A DNA stretch of 64,000 bases from the NCBI GenBank assembly GCA_003665825.1, contig QPFY01000001.1, forward strand, positions 1,047,001-1,111,000, written 5' to 3'. The DNA comes from Microbotryum silenes-acaulis (Eukaryota; Basidiomycota; Microbotryomycetes; Microbotryales; Microbotryaceae). The translations under genes and the position numbers were made by a program. Of this stretch, positions 10,690 to 21,582 are shown piece by piece (position 1 is the first letter of the stretch; the number at the start of each line of letters is the position of its first letter). The notes under the pieces were generated by a model. That model ran no database searches and was not told the DNA's origin. It worked only from the letters and a program-made list of their open reading frames with translations.

Positions 10690-11737
10690 TTGCGACAGAG
10701 ACCGCTAGGAGTCGCCGTTAACTGTAGCCGGGAGAAGTATGAAGATGGTACAGTGAAAGTAGAAGGAGAGACGTGCGCTGAAGAGCGGGAAGAGGGAGTG
10801 TAGTGTGCACTTCGCCGTGGAAAGGATGTCACAACCTGCACTGGGGAGTGGAGTTGAACGACGTGTCGTCTTCGCACGCAGAACAAGGATAGGGCGACTC
10901 CACAAACTACCCCCTTTTCATGAGTTCCCAGCTTCGCAGGACATTCGGGCTGCTGATTTGGCCTCGCGTCACAACCGAGAGCCATGTTGAAGCCGGTCAC
11001 AACACGCGATAGGAGGCTCTGTGTAAGGTGATGCCAACTGAAACTGAGACATGAGTCAGAAGGTAAGGGGTCCAGACAGGACTGAACTTCCGCCCGCGGT
11101 ATGGAGACGTCGACTGCGCAGTGCTGATAGTTGGAAGGAGCGGCAAGGGGTCGAGGAGGTCTGTGCGGCATACGCGCGAGTGCAAGAGTGCCTGAATAGA
11201 ATTTGATAGGCCTGATCCCGCGCGTACCAAACTGGGTCTTTTCCTCACGTTTGGCTCTGCATCGGATCAGGTGTGTACTTGCGTATTCATGTCTCATTGT
11301 GTCTAATGATCAACTCTGACGTTTGGCTCTGCATCGGATCAGTCCATTATTCAACTCTGATGATGAATGAGAATCGCTAATTGGGGGCGTAATTGACACC
11401 AAAGCTGTATTTCGAATGACCGCACAAGCTTCAGCAGTGGTGTTTGGACGGTTTTGTGGCGGGGATGCAGGCCATACCAAAGCATCAGTAAATCTCGTGC
11501 CCCCGCCTCCACTGGTGTAATGCACTGGCGCATGACTCCAAGCGCAGACGTGCGGCACAACTTCGCGCTATTCCAGTAACCTCATCTTAGACGCCTAGCC
11601 AGATCAGTGGCTGGCCAAGCTTTTCCAGTGCGTACCTGCCTAAGTTGCAAAAGCGATGGCCAGGGCAGATGTGCCTCCCACGGGCCTTGCGCACAACTGA
11701 GACAAGTTCTCCTCTCCTTCTTTGAATAAACTTGTCA
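10690..11737. other. Intergenic, no gene seen
   Basis: Upstream flank of the secreted-protein gene. Only short random-looking open frames and one pair of short direct repeats (11247-11270 and 11319-11342). Confidence 0.45.
11247..11342. repeat. Pair of 23-24 bp direct repeats
   Basis: The sequence ACGTTTGGCTCTGCATCGGATCAG occurs at 11247-11270 and again at 11319-11342, 72 bases apart. No associated element is recognised. Confidence 0.8.
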
Positions 11738-11746
11738 TAATACCTT
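11738..11746. repeat. Target-site duplication, left copy
   Basis: TAATACCTT directly outside the left inverted repeat. It matches the right copy TATTACCTT at 12979-12987 in 8 of 9 bases. Nine bases is the usual duplication length for Mutator-like elements. Confidence 0.75.
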
Positions 11747-11963
11747 GAGAAAAGGACAAAAATGCCCTCGCTTCTTTTCATGAGGACAGAAATGCCCTTC
11801 TCTAAAAGACAAAAATGCCCTCGGATTCTCGACTCCTGTAATACTTGATATATCAGCTCATAACCAAGAGGGTAGCTTCTTGTAGTCGTTGTGATCAGCG
11901 CCGTATACTCAGAATCGCCAGAGATGCCGTGAGAATACAATTATCACGGTCGCAAAGTCAGGG
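11747..11963 (+). repeat. Left terminal inverted repeat of the MULE
   Basis: 217 bp, inverted copy at 12762-12978 with only a handful of mismatches. Its outer part holds three spaced copies of GACARAAATGCCCT (starting near 11755, 11785 and 11808), which could be transposase-binding sites. Confidence 0.88.
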
Positions 11964-12109
11964 CCCTATCGCGACTGAAGCGAGTCCAAGTCGAAAGCGA
12001 GCGATGAGTATGGACCGCAGTGAATTCCATATGAAACAGGCCAGCATGCCTTGAACTTGTAGTAACATTGACAGTCTTGACACCTTATGCTCAGATTCAA
12101 ATGGTCTAT

Positions 12110-12292
12110 CTATCTATCGCATGTAACTCGTTTGTGTCCGAGGCCTTTGCAGAGACCACAGATCGTGTCGCGCTTGGACCTCTCGTCCGCACCCCGGATC
12201 CTGCGCTTGATCGGACGTCGTGTACGCTTGGAGAGATGTGACGGGATGATAATGACACCCTCTTCTTCGCCAGTTGTGTCACTATCATTCAC
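12110..12292 (-). pseudogene. Transposase C-terminal remnant with zinc knuckle
   Basis: Sixty-codon frame ending at a TAG. It has a basic stretch (KRTRRPIKRRIRG) followed by CGLCKGLGHKRVTC, a CX2CX4HX4C knuckle. In MULE transposases a knuckle like this closes the protein after the SWIM domain. No SWIM or DDE residues were recognised upstream within the element, so this is read as a leftover of an internally deleted copy. Confidence 0.6.
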
Positions 12293-12761
12293 TTCACCGT
12301 GGCCTCATGACGCTCACGAGGAAGACGATGCAGCTTCCATTCGGCCCGAGATGGAACAGGTTGGAGCGGTGTCGCGTAAGTCTGCTCTTGCTGTCGCCGG
12401 TGTGTAGCAGCGATCGGTAACTGTGGGCTTCATTGAAGACAATGATGGTCCAAACACTGCATTCTCCTTTGGAGATAGCAGTGGAAGAGAAGGCGCACGG
12501 AGGATCTTGGACACCCTTGTTCACGACGCGTGTCAGACTTGCGAATGTCGAGCTGAAACTGGTGATCAAGCGCATATCGATGCCCCGCATCTGTGAGCTC
12601 CTTCTTTTCGTAGAGACTTTCCCCCTTCCTAAAAGAATGTTCCATTGTCGAAAGTCGGTGGTGACTTCGATGTCGGGGCGAGAATGCGGAAGGTGGCCAA
12701 TGTCGATTCGCGAACTCGCGCGCCTCGACGCGTCGACGATCGATGAGGCCCCCACTAAGCC

Positions 12762-12978
12762 CCCTGACTTTGCGACCGTGATAACTGAATTCTCACAGCA
12801 TCTCTGGAGATTCTGAGTATACGGTGCTAATCACAACGACTACAAGAATCTACCCTCTTGGTTATGAGCTGATATATCAAGTATTACAGGAGTCGAGAAT
12901 CCGAGGGCATTTTTGTCTTTTAGAGAAGGGCATTTCTGTCCTCATGAAAAGAAGCGAGGGCATTTTTGTCCTTTTCTC
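12762..12978 (-). repeat. Right terminal inverted repeat of the MULE
   Basis: Inverted partner of 11747-11963. It ends in CCTTTTCTC, immediately followed by the right target-site copy. Confidence 0.88.
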
Positions 12979-12987
12979 TATTACCTT
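12979..12987. repeat. Target-site duplication, right copy
   Basis: TATTACCTT, matching the left copy at 11738-11746 in 8 of 9 bases. Confidence 0.75.
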
Positions 12988-13816
12988 TTGATGTTCGCTC
13001 GGTTCCCTCTTTCCTTTAGACGAGTGAGAGGGTTTCGACGAATGGAAAGAACCCTAACACGTCAATAACCTATTACAGCAGTTATGGCGACCATTGAGAG
13101 ATTAAAGTGTAAGGTATGCGCCTCTGTAACTCATAATTACAACCTGTTGTTCTCGACCGCTAGACGAAAAGCAATTGTAATCAGAACTCTATAGTTCTAG
13201 CTACTCAGATGCTACCTATAGGGCTGTTCTGTGCGGCATATCTTACACAAATTCTTGCATCGGAAGCCAGTAGACCTCACGGGCATCACCAGGATTGGTT
13301 CAATACAAGACAATACTGAGGTGGCATGGTCATCACAGCAGACGAAGAATATGGACAAAGCGTAGAACCAAGAGGGAAAAAAAAGAGGTCGCTACTTGCG
13401 GAACCAGTCCGAAGCGAGCGAGACACCGAGAGCACAGAAAAATGGAGGAGAGGGACAGAATGACGAAACAGAGGGATGGCGTCGGGTGATCAAGGGTACT
13501 ACCATACATGCTATACAGGTCAGAAGTCGACATCCGAGAGGTGGGCAGGCCCCGTATGACTCCCACGCACCAATGCAGCGCGGGGAAGCGTGAAGGGGTG
13601 AGGCGGAAGGATGGCGGTGGGTCGATTTGGGTAAATGCACAACATCGAGAAGGTATGTCCTACAGATACCGCGTGAGTAGTAACGTCATTCTGGTGAGAC
13701 TTGATTCGAAAGGTGAGGAAATTATCGGGGGGCGGAGACTGAGGTGAGCGTCGAAAATGGCTGGAGGCGTAGCACTGAGGGGCCGAGGGCAGCGCGCCGA
13801 CAGATGAGGTAGTCGC
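12988..13816. other. Intergenic, no gene seen
   Basis: Between the transposon and the 3' end of the second secreted-protein gene. Short open frames on both strands with no family or splice support. Confidence 0.45.
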
Positions 13817-15591
13817 TCAGGCCGCGGTGATGATCCATTGCTGGGTCTTATCACCCTGTACAGAGTGCACAACATCGTAGGATTAGCAACCATAAGGACA
13901 TAGTCGGCGAGGCCGAAGAGCAAAGCGAGTCAGCGCGGACTTACGGCGTTCCATTCTTCGAGCTCCATGCTGACGTAGCCACCGTAGGTGTTCACGCTGG
14001 AATCTCCAACGGCGCGCGTTTCCCTGACAAATCGAAAGCCGTGTATCAGTTAGAAAGTTCGGGTGCATCCCATCTAGGCAACTCACATGTCGGAGAGATG
14101 GTCGACGGCTATGATGCAGTATGTTCCTTGAAGGGCTCCGCGCTTGGTCAGGGCACGCTTGACAGGCGTCATGAAGGAGCGACGGCCGAGGCGAGCGAAC
14201 TGCGACACGTGGTGGGACACGATCTCGGACCGACGGCTCTTGCCATGGCGCCAAGCGGTGAGGGTGGCCTTGCACTGCGAGTTGCCTTGCCGAGTGATGT
14301 ACTCGGGGTGGCGAGCGAGCCATTTGCCAGACTTGGTGCACTTGACGTTATTCTTACTTGACGTCTTCTTGCTCGAGGTTTTCTTGCTCGTCGTCTTCTT
14401 CTTCGTCGTCGTCTTCTTCTTCGTCGTCGTCTTCTTCTTCGTGAAGGTGGTCGATGTCTTTTTCGACTTGCCGTTCTTCTTGGATGCCAGCGACACACCT
14501 GAGCTAGCGCCCGACCCACACGGGTACTGCAAAAAAAGCGTATAATATGGTCCTTAATTAGTGCCGGGTCCACTTGAAAAGACACCACGACACGTCGAGG
14601 AGCTTACGAGCTTCCAGAATTGCTTGGCCTTTTCAAGCGTCGTTGTGCCGGAGCCGCCGTTCACTGACGCCAGAGCGTCCGGAAAAATCAGCGAACAGCA
14701 CTCCACAGGTCTACAACGACACTGTTAAGAGGAGAAGAACCTACCCGAGCAAGCGTACGAGACAGCAGCATGGTCCACGCCCTTGTTGTCGTCGAATCTG
14801 AGTTTCGCCGGCGCAGCAGTGGGGCAGAGAGCGAGTCGAGGTCAAATTTTCACTCGTAACGCTATACACTCAAAGACGCGCGAGAGAAAGCCAAAGAGCG
14901 TGAAGGCAGGAAATATGCAACTCACTGTGCCGACATGCACTTGGTCATGCCCGAGAAGACCGAGCCGACGTAGGTGCCGGTCTTCTTTCCGCTTTTGCCG
15001 TAGGCTGACCCGTAGTTGATCGAGATCGAGCCTCGAGTTCTCAGCGACGTCAGATCGGTAGTGTCGTCGGGACGGGTGAATTGAAGGTACTACGGAGCAA
15101 ATGACATGAGGAGTCCCGAGGACAATTTGATGAGCAAACCTGTCCCCTTGCGCAACCGCGTCTGCGCAGCACCAAAGGTGCTCCACCAACTCACGCGACC
15201 GGTGGCGACGTTCTGCACGTAGTAGTTGCCTCCATCGAGCGCAATCTCGCTAGACTGGTCATTTCAAACCCAAGATCCAGTTTCAGTAATATGAATCGTT
15301 AGACGTCCCCACCAAGCTGGGCCGGGTGAAACTGGGGCAGGTTTGAGCGCTGCGAGGCTCGAGCGAAAACGCGTGACGCGCGCGCCGTGCGCGTGCCCGG
15401 CATGTTTGACGCCCGCGCGCGCGAGCGCAGGCGCGCTCCGACGCGCGCGGTCGACGATCAGCGAACATTGTGCCCCGAAAGCGGTAGATCGCACTAACCT
15501 CAATCATCGACATCTCGCGTGAATTGTCGACAATACCCTGGCCGTGAACGGCGGACAGCAGTGCGACGACCACAACAAAGGTTGAAAGCAT
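13817..15591 (-). CDS. Secreted protein, paralogue B, with Lys/Thr-rich linker
   Basis: Eight exons: 15499-15591, 15195-15254, 14926-15089, 14745-14797, 14608-14663, 14087-14526, 13945-14023, 13817-13855. All phases fit and the sum is exactly 328 codons (327 residues). It opens with a signal peptide (MLSTFVVVVALLSAVHG). The first domain has YYVQNVATGRYLQFTR, AAVSYACS and KQFWKLYPCGS, matching paralogue A position by position. Residues of about 157-203 are Lys/Thr/Ser repeats (KKKTTT units). The second domain has TYCIIAVDHLSDM and ends GDKTQQWIITAA, again as in paralogue A (GDQAQQWEVTRV). The first and last introns are at the same places and phase in both genes, which shows common descent. Function is unknown; secretion is predicted. 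Confidence 0.78.
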
Positions 15592-16569
15592 CTTGCAAGC
15601 CTTGTTGAGCGGAGCGGTGCGTCGAGTGGGGGGAGCGGAGGCCGAAACGGGAGGGTGAGGCGCACAAAGAGAAGCGGCTCGTGCTGCGATGAAGGCGGCC
15701 GGATTGAAACGAGTGAAAAGGGGTCGTACAGCGGGGTACGAAAGTGTCGTTTGATAGGATTTTCACAGAATGAAAGAGTGTTGTGGGATGCTCGCAACCA
15801 GTACGAAGCAAAGTAGGCAGAGAGAACAGTTGAGGTGAGGTAGGGAGCGAGACCAAAGGCGGAAGCTGCAGGCCGAATTGGTCCGCTGCGCCGATCTCGC
15901 CCTACGCTTTGGCACGCATCATGATTGCCCCCGCACCAGACAAGAGAAATTGTTGAGTTTGAAATCCAAGGCGCGTGCGCTCAACGTCCCGCGTGCCGCG
16001 TCTCGGTCAAGCAGGGTCGACTCAATGGATCGGGAAAAGGCTTGGCAATGTCGCACCGTTCGCGGTTAATGGTTATCATTCTCCTACAACTCCCACCGCT
16101 CCCAAGCCTGGGTGCCACAAGCAACGCTAGACGACAAGATAATAAGGGCAGGCAACGAGCGGCATAAACACTAGAGTCCAATGCCTGTGACCCCGCCGTC
16201 AGCAAGTTTGTGTTTCGTGAAGATCTCACCCCTTGGACGGGACGTCGTCGGGACCACGTCGCGCTAGCTCAACCGCGTCCCCTTCGATACGCCGGGGTAA
16301 ACGCCGCTCAAAAAATACAAAACGTAAAATTCGGTAAGGCTACTTGAAAGAGCCTATGAGCGAAGGGCGCTCGGTGTGTGCGGAAAGAAAGGGATGATGA
16401 GCTCACCCATTCCAGGTCCCGACCTCATTGGCAGATAAGACAATTTGCCGAAAGGTGGGATTAGCAGCTTGACATCAAATAGATGCCCAGCGAATACAGA
16501 AGTATAGATCACCAAACATATTCCTACACCAAAATCAACAGATGAAGAGGATAAAAGCTTGTGTCCCCC
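15592..16569. other. Intergenic, no gene seen
   Basis: Upstream of paralogue B and downstream of the aminopeptidase gene. No gene, RNA or repeat recognised. Confidence 0.45.
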
Positions 16570-18301
16570 TCAGCCCTTCTTCATCTTGCCCAGCTCGATC
16601 GCATAGGCGATGCCGACTCGAACAAGCTGAGCCATGTGCTCGAAGCTGAACTCTGGAAAATCGATCGTGTCTTGGGCCGAGTGCATGCTAGTGGGTCCGG
16701 ATACATGAAGCACCCTTTCATCAGTGGCTTGACTGACAACATCGTTAGCGCCAAGAGACTTACTAAGTGTTGGAATCTTCGAATCGACCTTCGGACAAGC
16801 AAGCGGCCGGTGCGCCGATCTTGTGGAAACTGGCAAAGTCGGAACATCCACTGTGCGGCAAAAAGCAATGTACACTTGGGTTCATTTGTATCAATGGGTG
16901 GCGAGGTCTCGTTTAACTTACTATCCACACGCAGTATCAACGTAATCAATTTCGGCGTACTCGGTGATAAGCAACCGCATGAATTGAGTAAGCGGTTGCG
17001 AGACGTTGTCACCGATTATTCCGATTCTGGGCTTAGTACCGATCTAATAGCACGATATACAATATCGAAATGAGAGTGAGCATCTCCACGCGATGCCGAG
17101 AGCCTGTAGAAACGGCTCACCTTGACAAAGGCGACGACATCCATGTGAAACATGGCTCGGATCTGCTTCTCTTCACGTGCATACGCCTGAGCAACCTCGC
17201 CCGAGCCCAGTAGGCCACCTTCTTCCGCGGAGAAGAACATAAACTCGACGGCGACTGTTGTCGCCTCGAAGTGTTCTTCGGCCAGGGCACGGAAGGCCGT
17301 AACGAGAGTCGTAGTGCCAGAGCCGTCGTCGTCCGCCCCCGGTGCACGAAGGAAGGGTAACGAATTGGTGCTGTCTTGATGAGCACCGAGAATTACGATG
17401 GGTGCTGAGGAGGGGTTCTTGGCCGTGGTCGGTTCAAATCTCACGATGATGGTACGCTGAGTCCACGAGTGCTCGAATTCGGAGAAGGTCACATTCGCTT
17501 TGGAGCCGCTATTTGCCAGGATCTGGGATACATTGGGCATGGGGATAGAGAACGTTAGAGCTTCAGAGAATTACCTGTTACATACCCTTTCGATGATTAA
17601 CAAACTGGGCCCCAAACTGACCTCTTTTAGGTGGCCGAGAAGAAATTGCTGCGATTCCCGACCCGTCGAGGAGCGATATTAGCGGGTATAGAAACCCGAA
17701 AATCGGGTCAAGAAGGCCTTCATGGTAGGAATATCGATGTGATTGAACAGAGGCTCTAGTTTCTTGCTCGTGTCTGCGCAGGGTTTTGGCGCCGTGATAG
17801 GCTTGTGTTCAGCATGACAACCCGAGATCGGCGATAAGCAAGCAACCTGTCCAGAGTACAGGCCAGTGCCGTGAGGCCCACAATTTTTTTGGCAGACGCA
17901 CGACTCAATTTGGACGAATAGGTAGGTTCCTTTAAGGCCGACAGTAAAGCTGGATCCTCATTGGTCACATCGATGAATCGAATGCCCTGCAGCGTCAACA
18001 ACGCTTTGGCCCCTTCCGTCAACTCGACCGTCGGACCCCCCTCCTCGAACCGCACTAAACGCTTCTCGGGCAGGGTTTCGATATGCTGCCGTAATCTCCT
18101 ATGGCTGTCTTCATCTACGGTCTCGAGCTTGGCCGACATGGAGGCGACGATCGAGGGGGTCAAGGCCTGCGAGAGCGAGAGGGCAGAGATGGCGAGTCTG
18201 GCTGCATCGGAGGTTGAAGTAGGGTCCACACCGAAAGGATACTGCTTTTGAGGCAGTCCGGTAATCAAGAGCGGTCTCGAGAGTAGGGATAGCCACCGCA
18301 T
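16570..18301 (-). pseudogene. Secreted M28 leucine aminopeptidase with in-frame stop
   Basis: Six exons: 17882-18301, 17622-17762, 17121-17522, 16922-17043, 16764-16850, 16570-16687; 430 codons with consistent phases. The family is fungal secreted leucine aminopeptidase (LAP, M28), a two-zinc exopeptidase. Zinc and catalytic positions are all present: GAHQDS, GADDDGSG, FFSAEEGG, MFHMDVVA and the final YMHSAQDTID; GYGCSDFASF is also intact. The N-terminal 140 residues match the inhibitory propeptide (GIRFIDVTNEDP). Codon 168 (17679-17681) is TAA, where relatives have the first Tyr of the RYYRS motif: the sequence reads FYTR-stop-YRSSTGRES. No splice choice I tried removes it. This is a recent nonsense mutation or a base error; everything downstream is still in frame. 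Confidence 0.75.
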
Positions 18302-18671
18302 CGTAACAGAGGTGAGGTGGGGATAAGTGCGATCGGGGATCGGTGGACGGGAAACCCGGGTGGGACCGAGCGAATTGTGGGGGCGATCGCTCGACTCGGC
18401 ATTCCTCGGCACGGACCGCTTGGGGCCGCCAGGTCGGGGCACACAGTCAGTGATCGATGGTCAAAGACAATGATGCTCGCTGTATGCGGTAGGCACGAGC
18501 CATCTCCGTTCTGAATCTTTCTGTTTGCCATATATCAACTATCACACACCAGTTATGACTCTGCACAATCGCTCGCACGAATATAAAGAAGGCGGGACTC
18601 GGGAAACGGAGTACACACAATAATAATGGCCCGCGAAAAGCACGGACCGGACGCATAAGAATTTCCTTCTC

Positions 18672-21306
18672 CTACATCTTGGCCGAAGGACCCTCGGCAA
18701 GATAAGGCGAGAGATCCGAGGTTAAGAAGTCACTGAGGTACTTAGCGCGGATCTGTTCCTTGAGGTATCGCGCCGAGATGTCGACGCGGCGGGCATCGAG
18801 GCCGGTCGCCTTGACCTTTTTTGTCTCCTCGTCCAGAATTCGGTCAATGTAGTTGGTCGTGATCTTTTGGCCGTCGCCGGTGCTCGCGCCGTGGTAGTTC
18901 CAGTGCCAGAGCTGCGAACGAGAGATCTCGGCCGTGGCGGCGTCTTCCATCATCTGCGGGCGACCGCCGAGCGAGATCCCTCCACAGGTCAGTCAAAATG
19001 AACTGGGTCTGTGGTCGATCTCAGAGGACTCACATTGGCAACGGGAACGCAGCCGAGACCGCCGATCCAGTTTGCGCAGTAGTGCAACAACGCCGAGCAG
19101 TTGGAACGGACGCCGTCCTCGGAGATCGTCCCGGGCACATTGGTGTTGAGCAGGTCGAGCGCGGTGACGGTCACTTCCTCGCGGCGAATGTGGTACTGGT
19201 TCGGGCCGACCATGTTCTTGTTGAAGATCTCCAACGCGATCTTAACGAGCGCGGGGTGAGCGACCCAGGTACCGTCGTGGCCGGCAAGACTCTCACGCTC
19301 CTTGTCGGCGCGGACCTTGGCCATGGCCGCCTCGTTGCGGGCTTCGTCGTTTTTGATCGGGATTTGCGCCGACATGCCGCCGATAGCGGCGACACCTCGC
19401 TTGTGGCATGTTTGGATGAGCAGGCGGACGTAGGCATCCACTGCACGACTCGGTTCCAGCCGTCAGTACCTTTCCGGCCTGCAAGCAACCGGTGTGATCG
19501 CCATACGGAACGTACTGAAGGGAACGGTCATGGCAACGTGACCACGGTCGGGAAGCACGAACTCGGGGTGCATGCGCATCTTCTTGATGAACGAGAAGAT
19601 GTCTAGGAGATCGCCAAGTCGGACACGTCCGGTCAATGAGCATGCATCATTCCCATCAAGTCATGCATGAGACGCATCGAAGCATATCCCAAACTCACAG
19701 TCCCATCGACCGCAGTTAAGGCCGCTTGAGTGCTCGCGAAGCTCGTAGATAAACTCGTCCATTTGGAAAGCCGCGGTGATGGTCTCGATGAGGCACGTGG
19801 CGCGAATCGAGCCACGCGGGATGCCGATGTAGTCCTGCGACAAGCGGAAGATGTCGTTCCACAACCTCGGCTCGAGGTAGTGCTCCATCTTGGGCAAGTA
19901 GAAGTAAGGACCAAACCCACGCGAGATGGCCTCCTTGGCGTTCCAGAAGAAGTAGAGACCAAAGTCGAAGATGCCGCCGGACATAGCCTCGCCATCAACG
20001 GTGACGTGGATCTCATCGAGGTGCCATCCACGCGCGCGGACGAGCAAGGTCGCAGGCTTTTCGATCAGCTTGTACTCCTTTCCGTTCGGGTTCTTGAAAG
20101 AGATGCTGCGTCGGACCGCATCGCGGAGGTTGACTTGACCGTCGAGGTTGTTCGACCACGTAGGAGCGTTCGAGTCTGGTCAGGTACAAGAGAATCGTCA
20201 GCCAAACACAAATCTTGCGGAATGGGCGGAATGGGGATGATCGTGTATGAGACCAGGGGTCGGCGAGCTTGCCACGGGCCGCCCAGTTTGGTGCCTGAAC
20301 GATCGAGCGGTTCGCCGAGATAACCGGGCGGCGGCCAGCGGGGGCTTTCGGAAGCCGGAGCTGGACCCAGCCCAGCGCGGCATACCTGAGGTCCGGACTC
20401 ACCCTCAAAGTCGGCCATGAAGGTGGCAGCACCCGAGTTGAGAGCATTGATCACCTACAATAAAATTTAAAAAACAACGCAAACAAGATTTAGCATTCGC
20501 GTAGCACTCAAAGTCGTTCGTTCCGGGGCCGCATCTCGGCGAAGCGCGCCCAAGAGAAGCGCGAAGGCCGATTAGCTCTCGGAACTGACCATCTTTCGGT
20601 CGACGGGGCCAGTGATCTCGACACGACGGTCTTGTAAGCCGGGAAGAGGGGCAGGTCCGGTCCAAGTCTTGTCCTCGCGAACGTGGCGCGTCTCGGGCAA
20701 AAAATCAGGCAAGGCGCCAGCGTCGTACTTGGCCTGCTCGAGCTTGCGACGGGCGAGGAGCGCCTTGCGAGTCGGGTTGAAGTTGCGGTGCAGCACGGCG
20801 AGGAACTTGAGCGAATCATTGGTGATAATTTCGGCATGGGCGCCAGTGACCTTTCCTGTGTCGCACGGAGGGGTGGGGGTGGGCGAATACGGCGATCCGA
20901 AACCGGCCGAGGAGGATAGGACGGGAACATGAGGGGCAAAGCGGGCGCGGGGTTAGCGGCGCTGGCTTATGAGATTCAAATCACGGAGATCATGCAGTCC
21001 AAGCAGCGTATCGACGACCTCATCGGCCGCATACTCGTCTACTGCATCGTTCTTCGACAGTAACTGTGTTGCGTCCGTTGAGGCCGGTCGGCGATCTGCT
21101 CCGATGGTGCCCGGACTGGGCGCATACCCCATCTCGGAACAGGCCGCGCACTGGCTTAGCCGGGCCCACGGCTTCGTTTTGTCGGTCGTCCTCCACATGA
21201 CGTCGGAACGCATGCGGTCACGGCGGCCGGCAAGTAAGGTCTACACACTCATTCGCACAAACGATCACTCACCAAGAACCTTGACACCGGGAACGTTGAA
21301 GGACAT
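18672..21306 (-). CDS. Malate synthase, peroxisomal/glyoxylate
   Basis: Condenses glyoxylate and acetyl-CoA to malate, the second dedicated step of the glyoxylate cycle, needed for growth on fatty acids and C2 compounds. Seven exons: 21273-21306, 20590-20855, 20403-20454, 19699-20175, 19516-19602, 19034-19440, 18672-18953; the sum is 535 codons (534 residues), the usual length. Family marks: [118 protein letters not shown]. The last three residues are AKM, a plausible PTS1 peroxisome signal (variant of SKL). The first intron (20856-21272) is unusually long for this window. Confidence 0.96.
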
Positions 21307-21582
21307 GGTTGTGATGCTGAAGTAGGAATGTGATGGGGCCTCGCAGAGGTGGGATGTGGGGAGGAGGGGTGGTGGTGGCAGGAGAGAGAGCGAGGGCGCT
21401 GTCGAGTCGCTGCGCCACGTGAAATCCATTCAACGGCTGACAACCGGCTCCGATGGGCAGAGCTCAGGAATCGCCTCCACTCAGGATTAGGCTCTGTCCT
21501 TGTCATCTTTATTCACTACTGGCAAGATCTCGATCCTACTAAAAATCACTATCCGTTCATCATGCGGATGCACTGCATATCC

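Larger units (their letters stand above)
11747..12978. mobile_element. Mutator-like DNA transposon (MULE), non-autonomous, 1,232 bp
   Basis: The ends are long, nearly perfect terminal inverted repeats of 217 bp (11747-11963 and 12762-12978), starting GAGAAAAGGACAAAAATG, flanked by an imperfect 9-bp duplication. Long inverted repeats plus a 9-bp duplication are the signature of Mutator-like elements. The 0.8 kb interior has no intact transposase, but the minus strand carries a 60-codon frame with a CX2CX4HX4C zinc knuckle of the kind found at the C-terminus of MULE transposases. It therefore looks like an internally deleted copy that would need a transposase supplied elsewhere. The few mismatches between the two repeats suggest a fairly recent but not fresh insertion. 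Confidence 0.82.

Noticed and set aside
11747..11830. Repeated motif with spacers, considered as a CRISPR-like array
   Set aside because: Only three imperfect copies, inside a transposon inverted repeat of a eukaryotic genome.
20953..21213. 86-codon frame inside the first intron of malate synthase
   Set aside because: No family, no splice signals of its own, and it lies fully within a well-supported intron.
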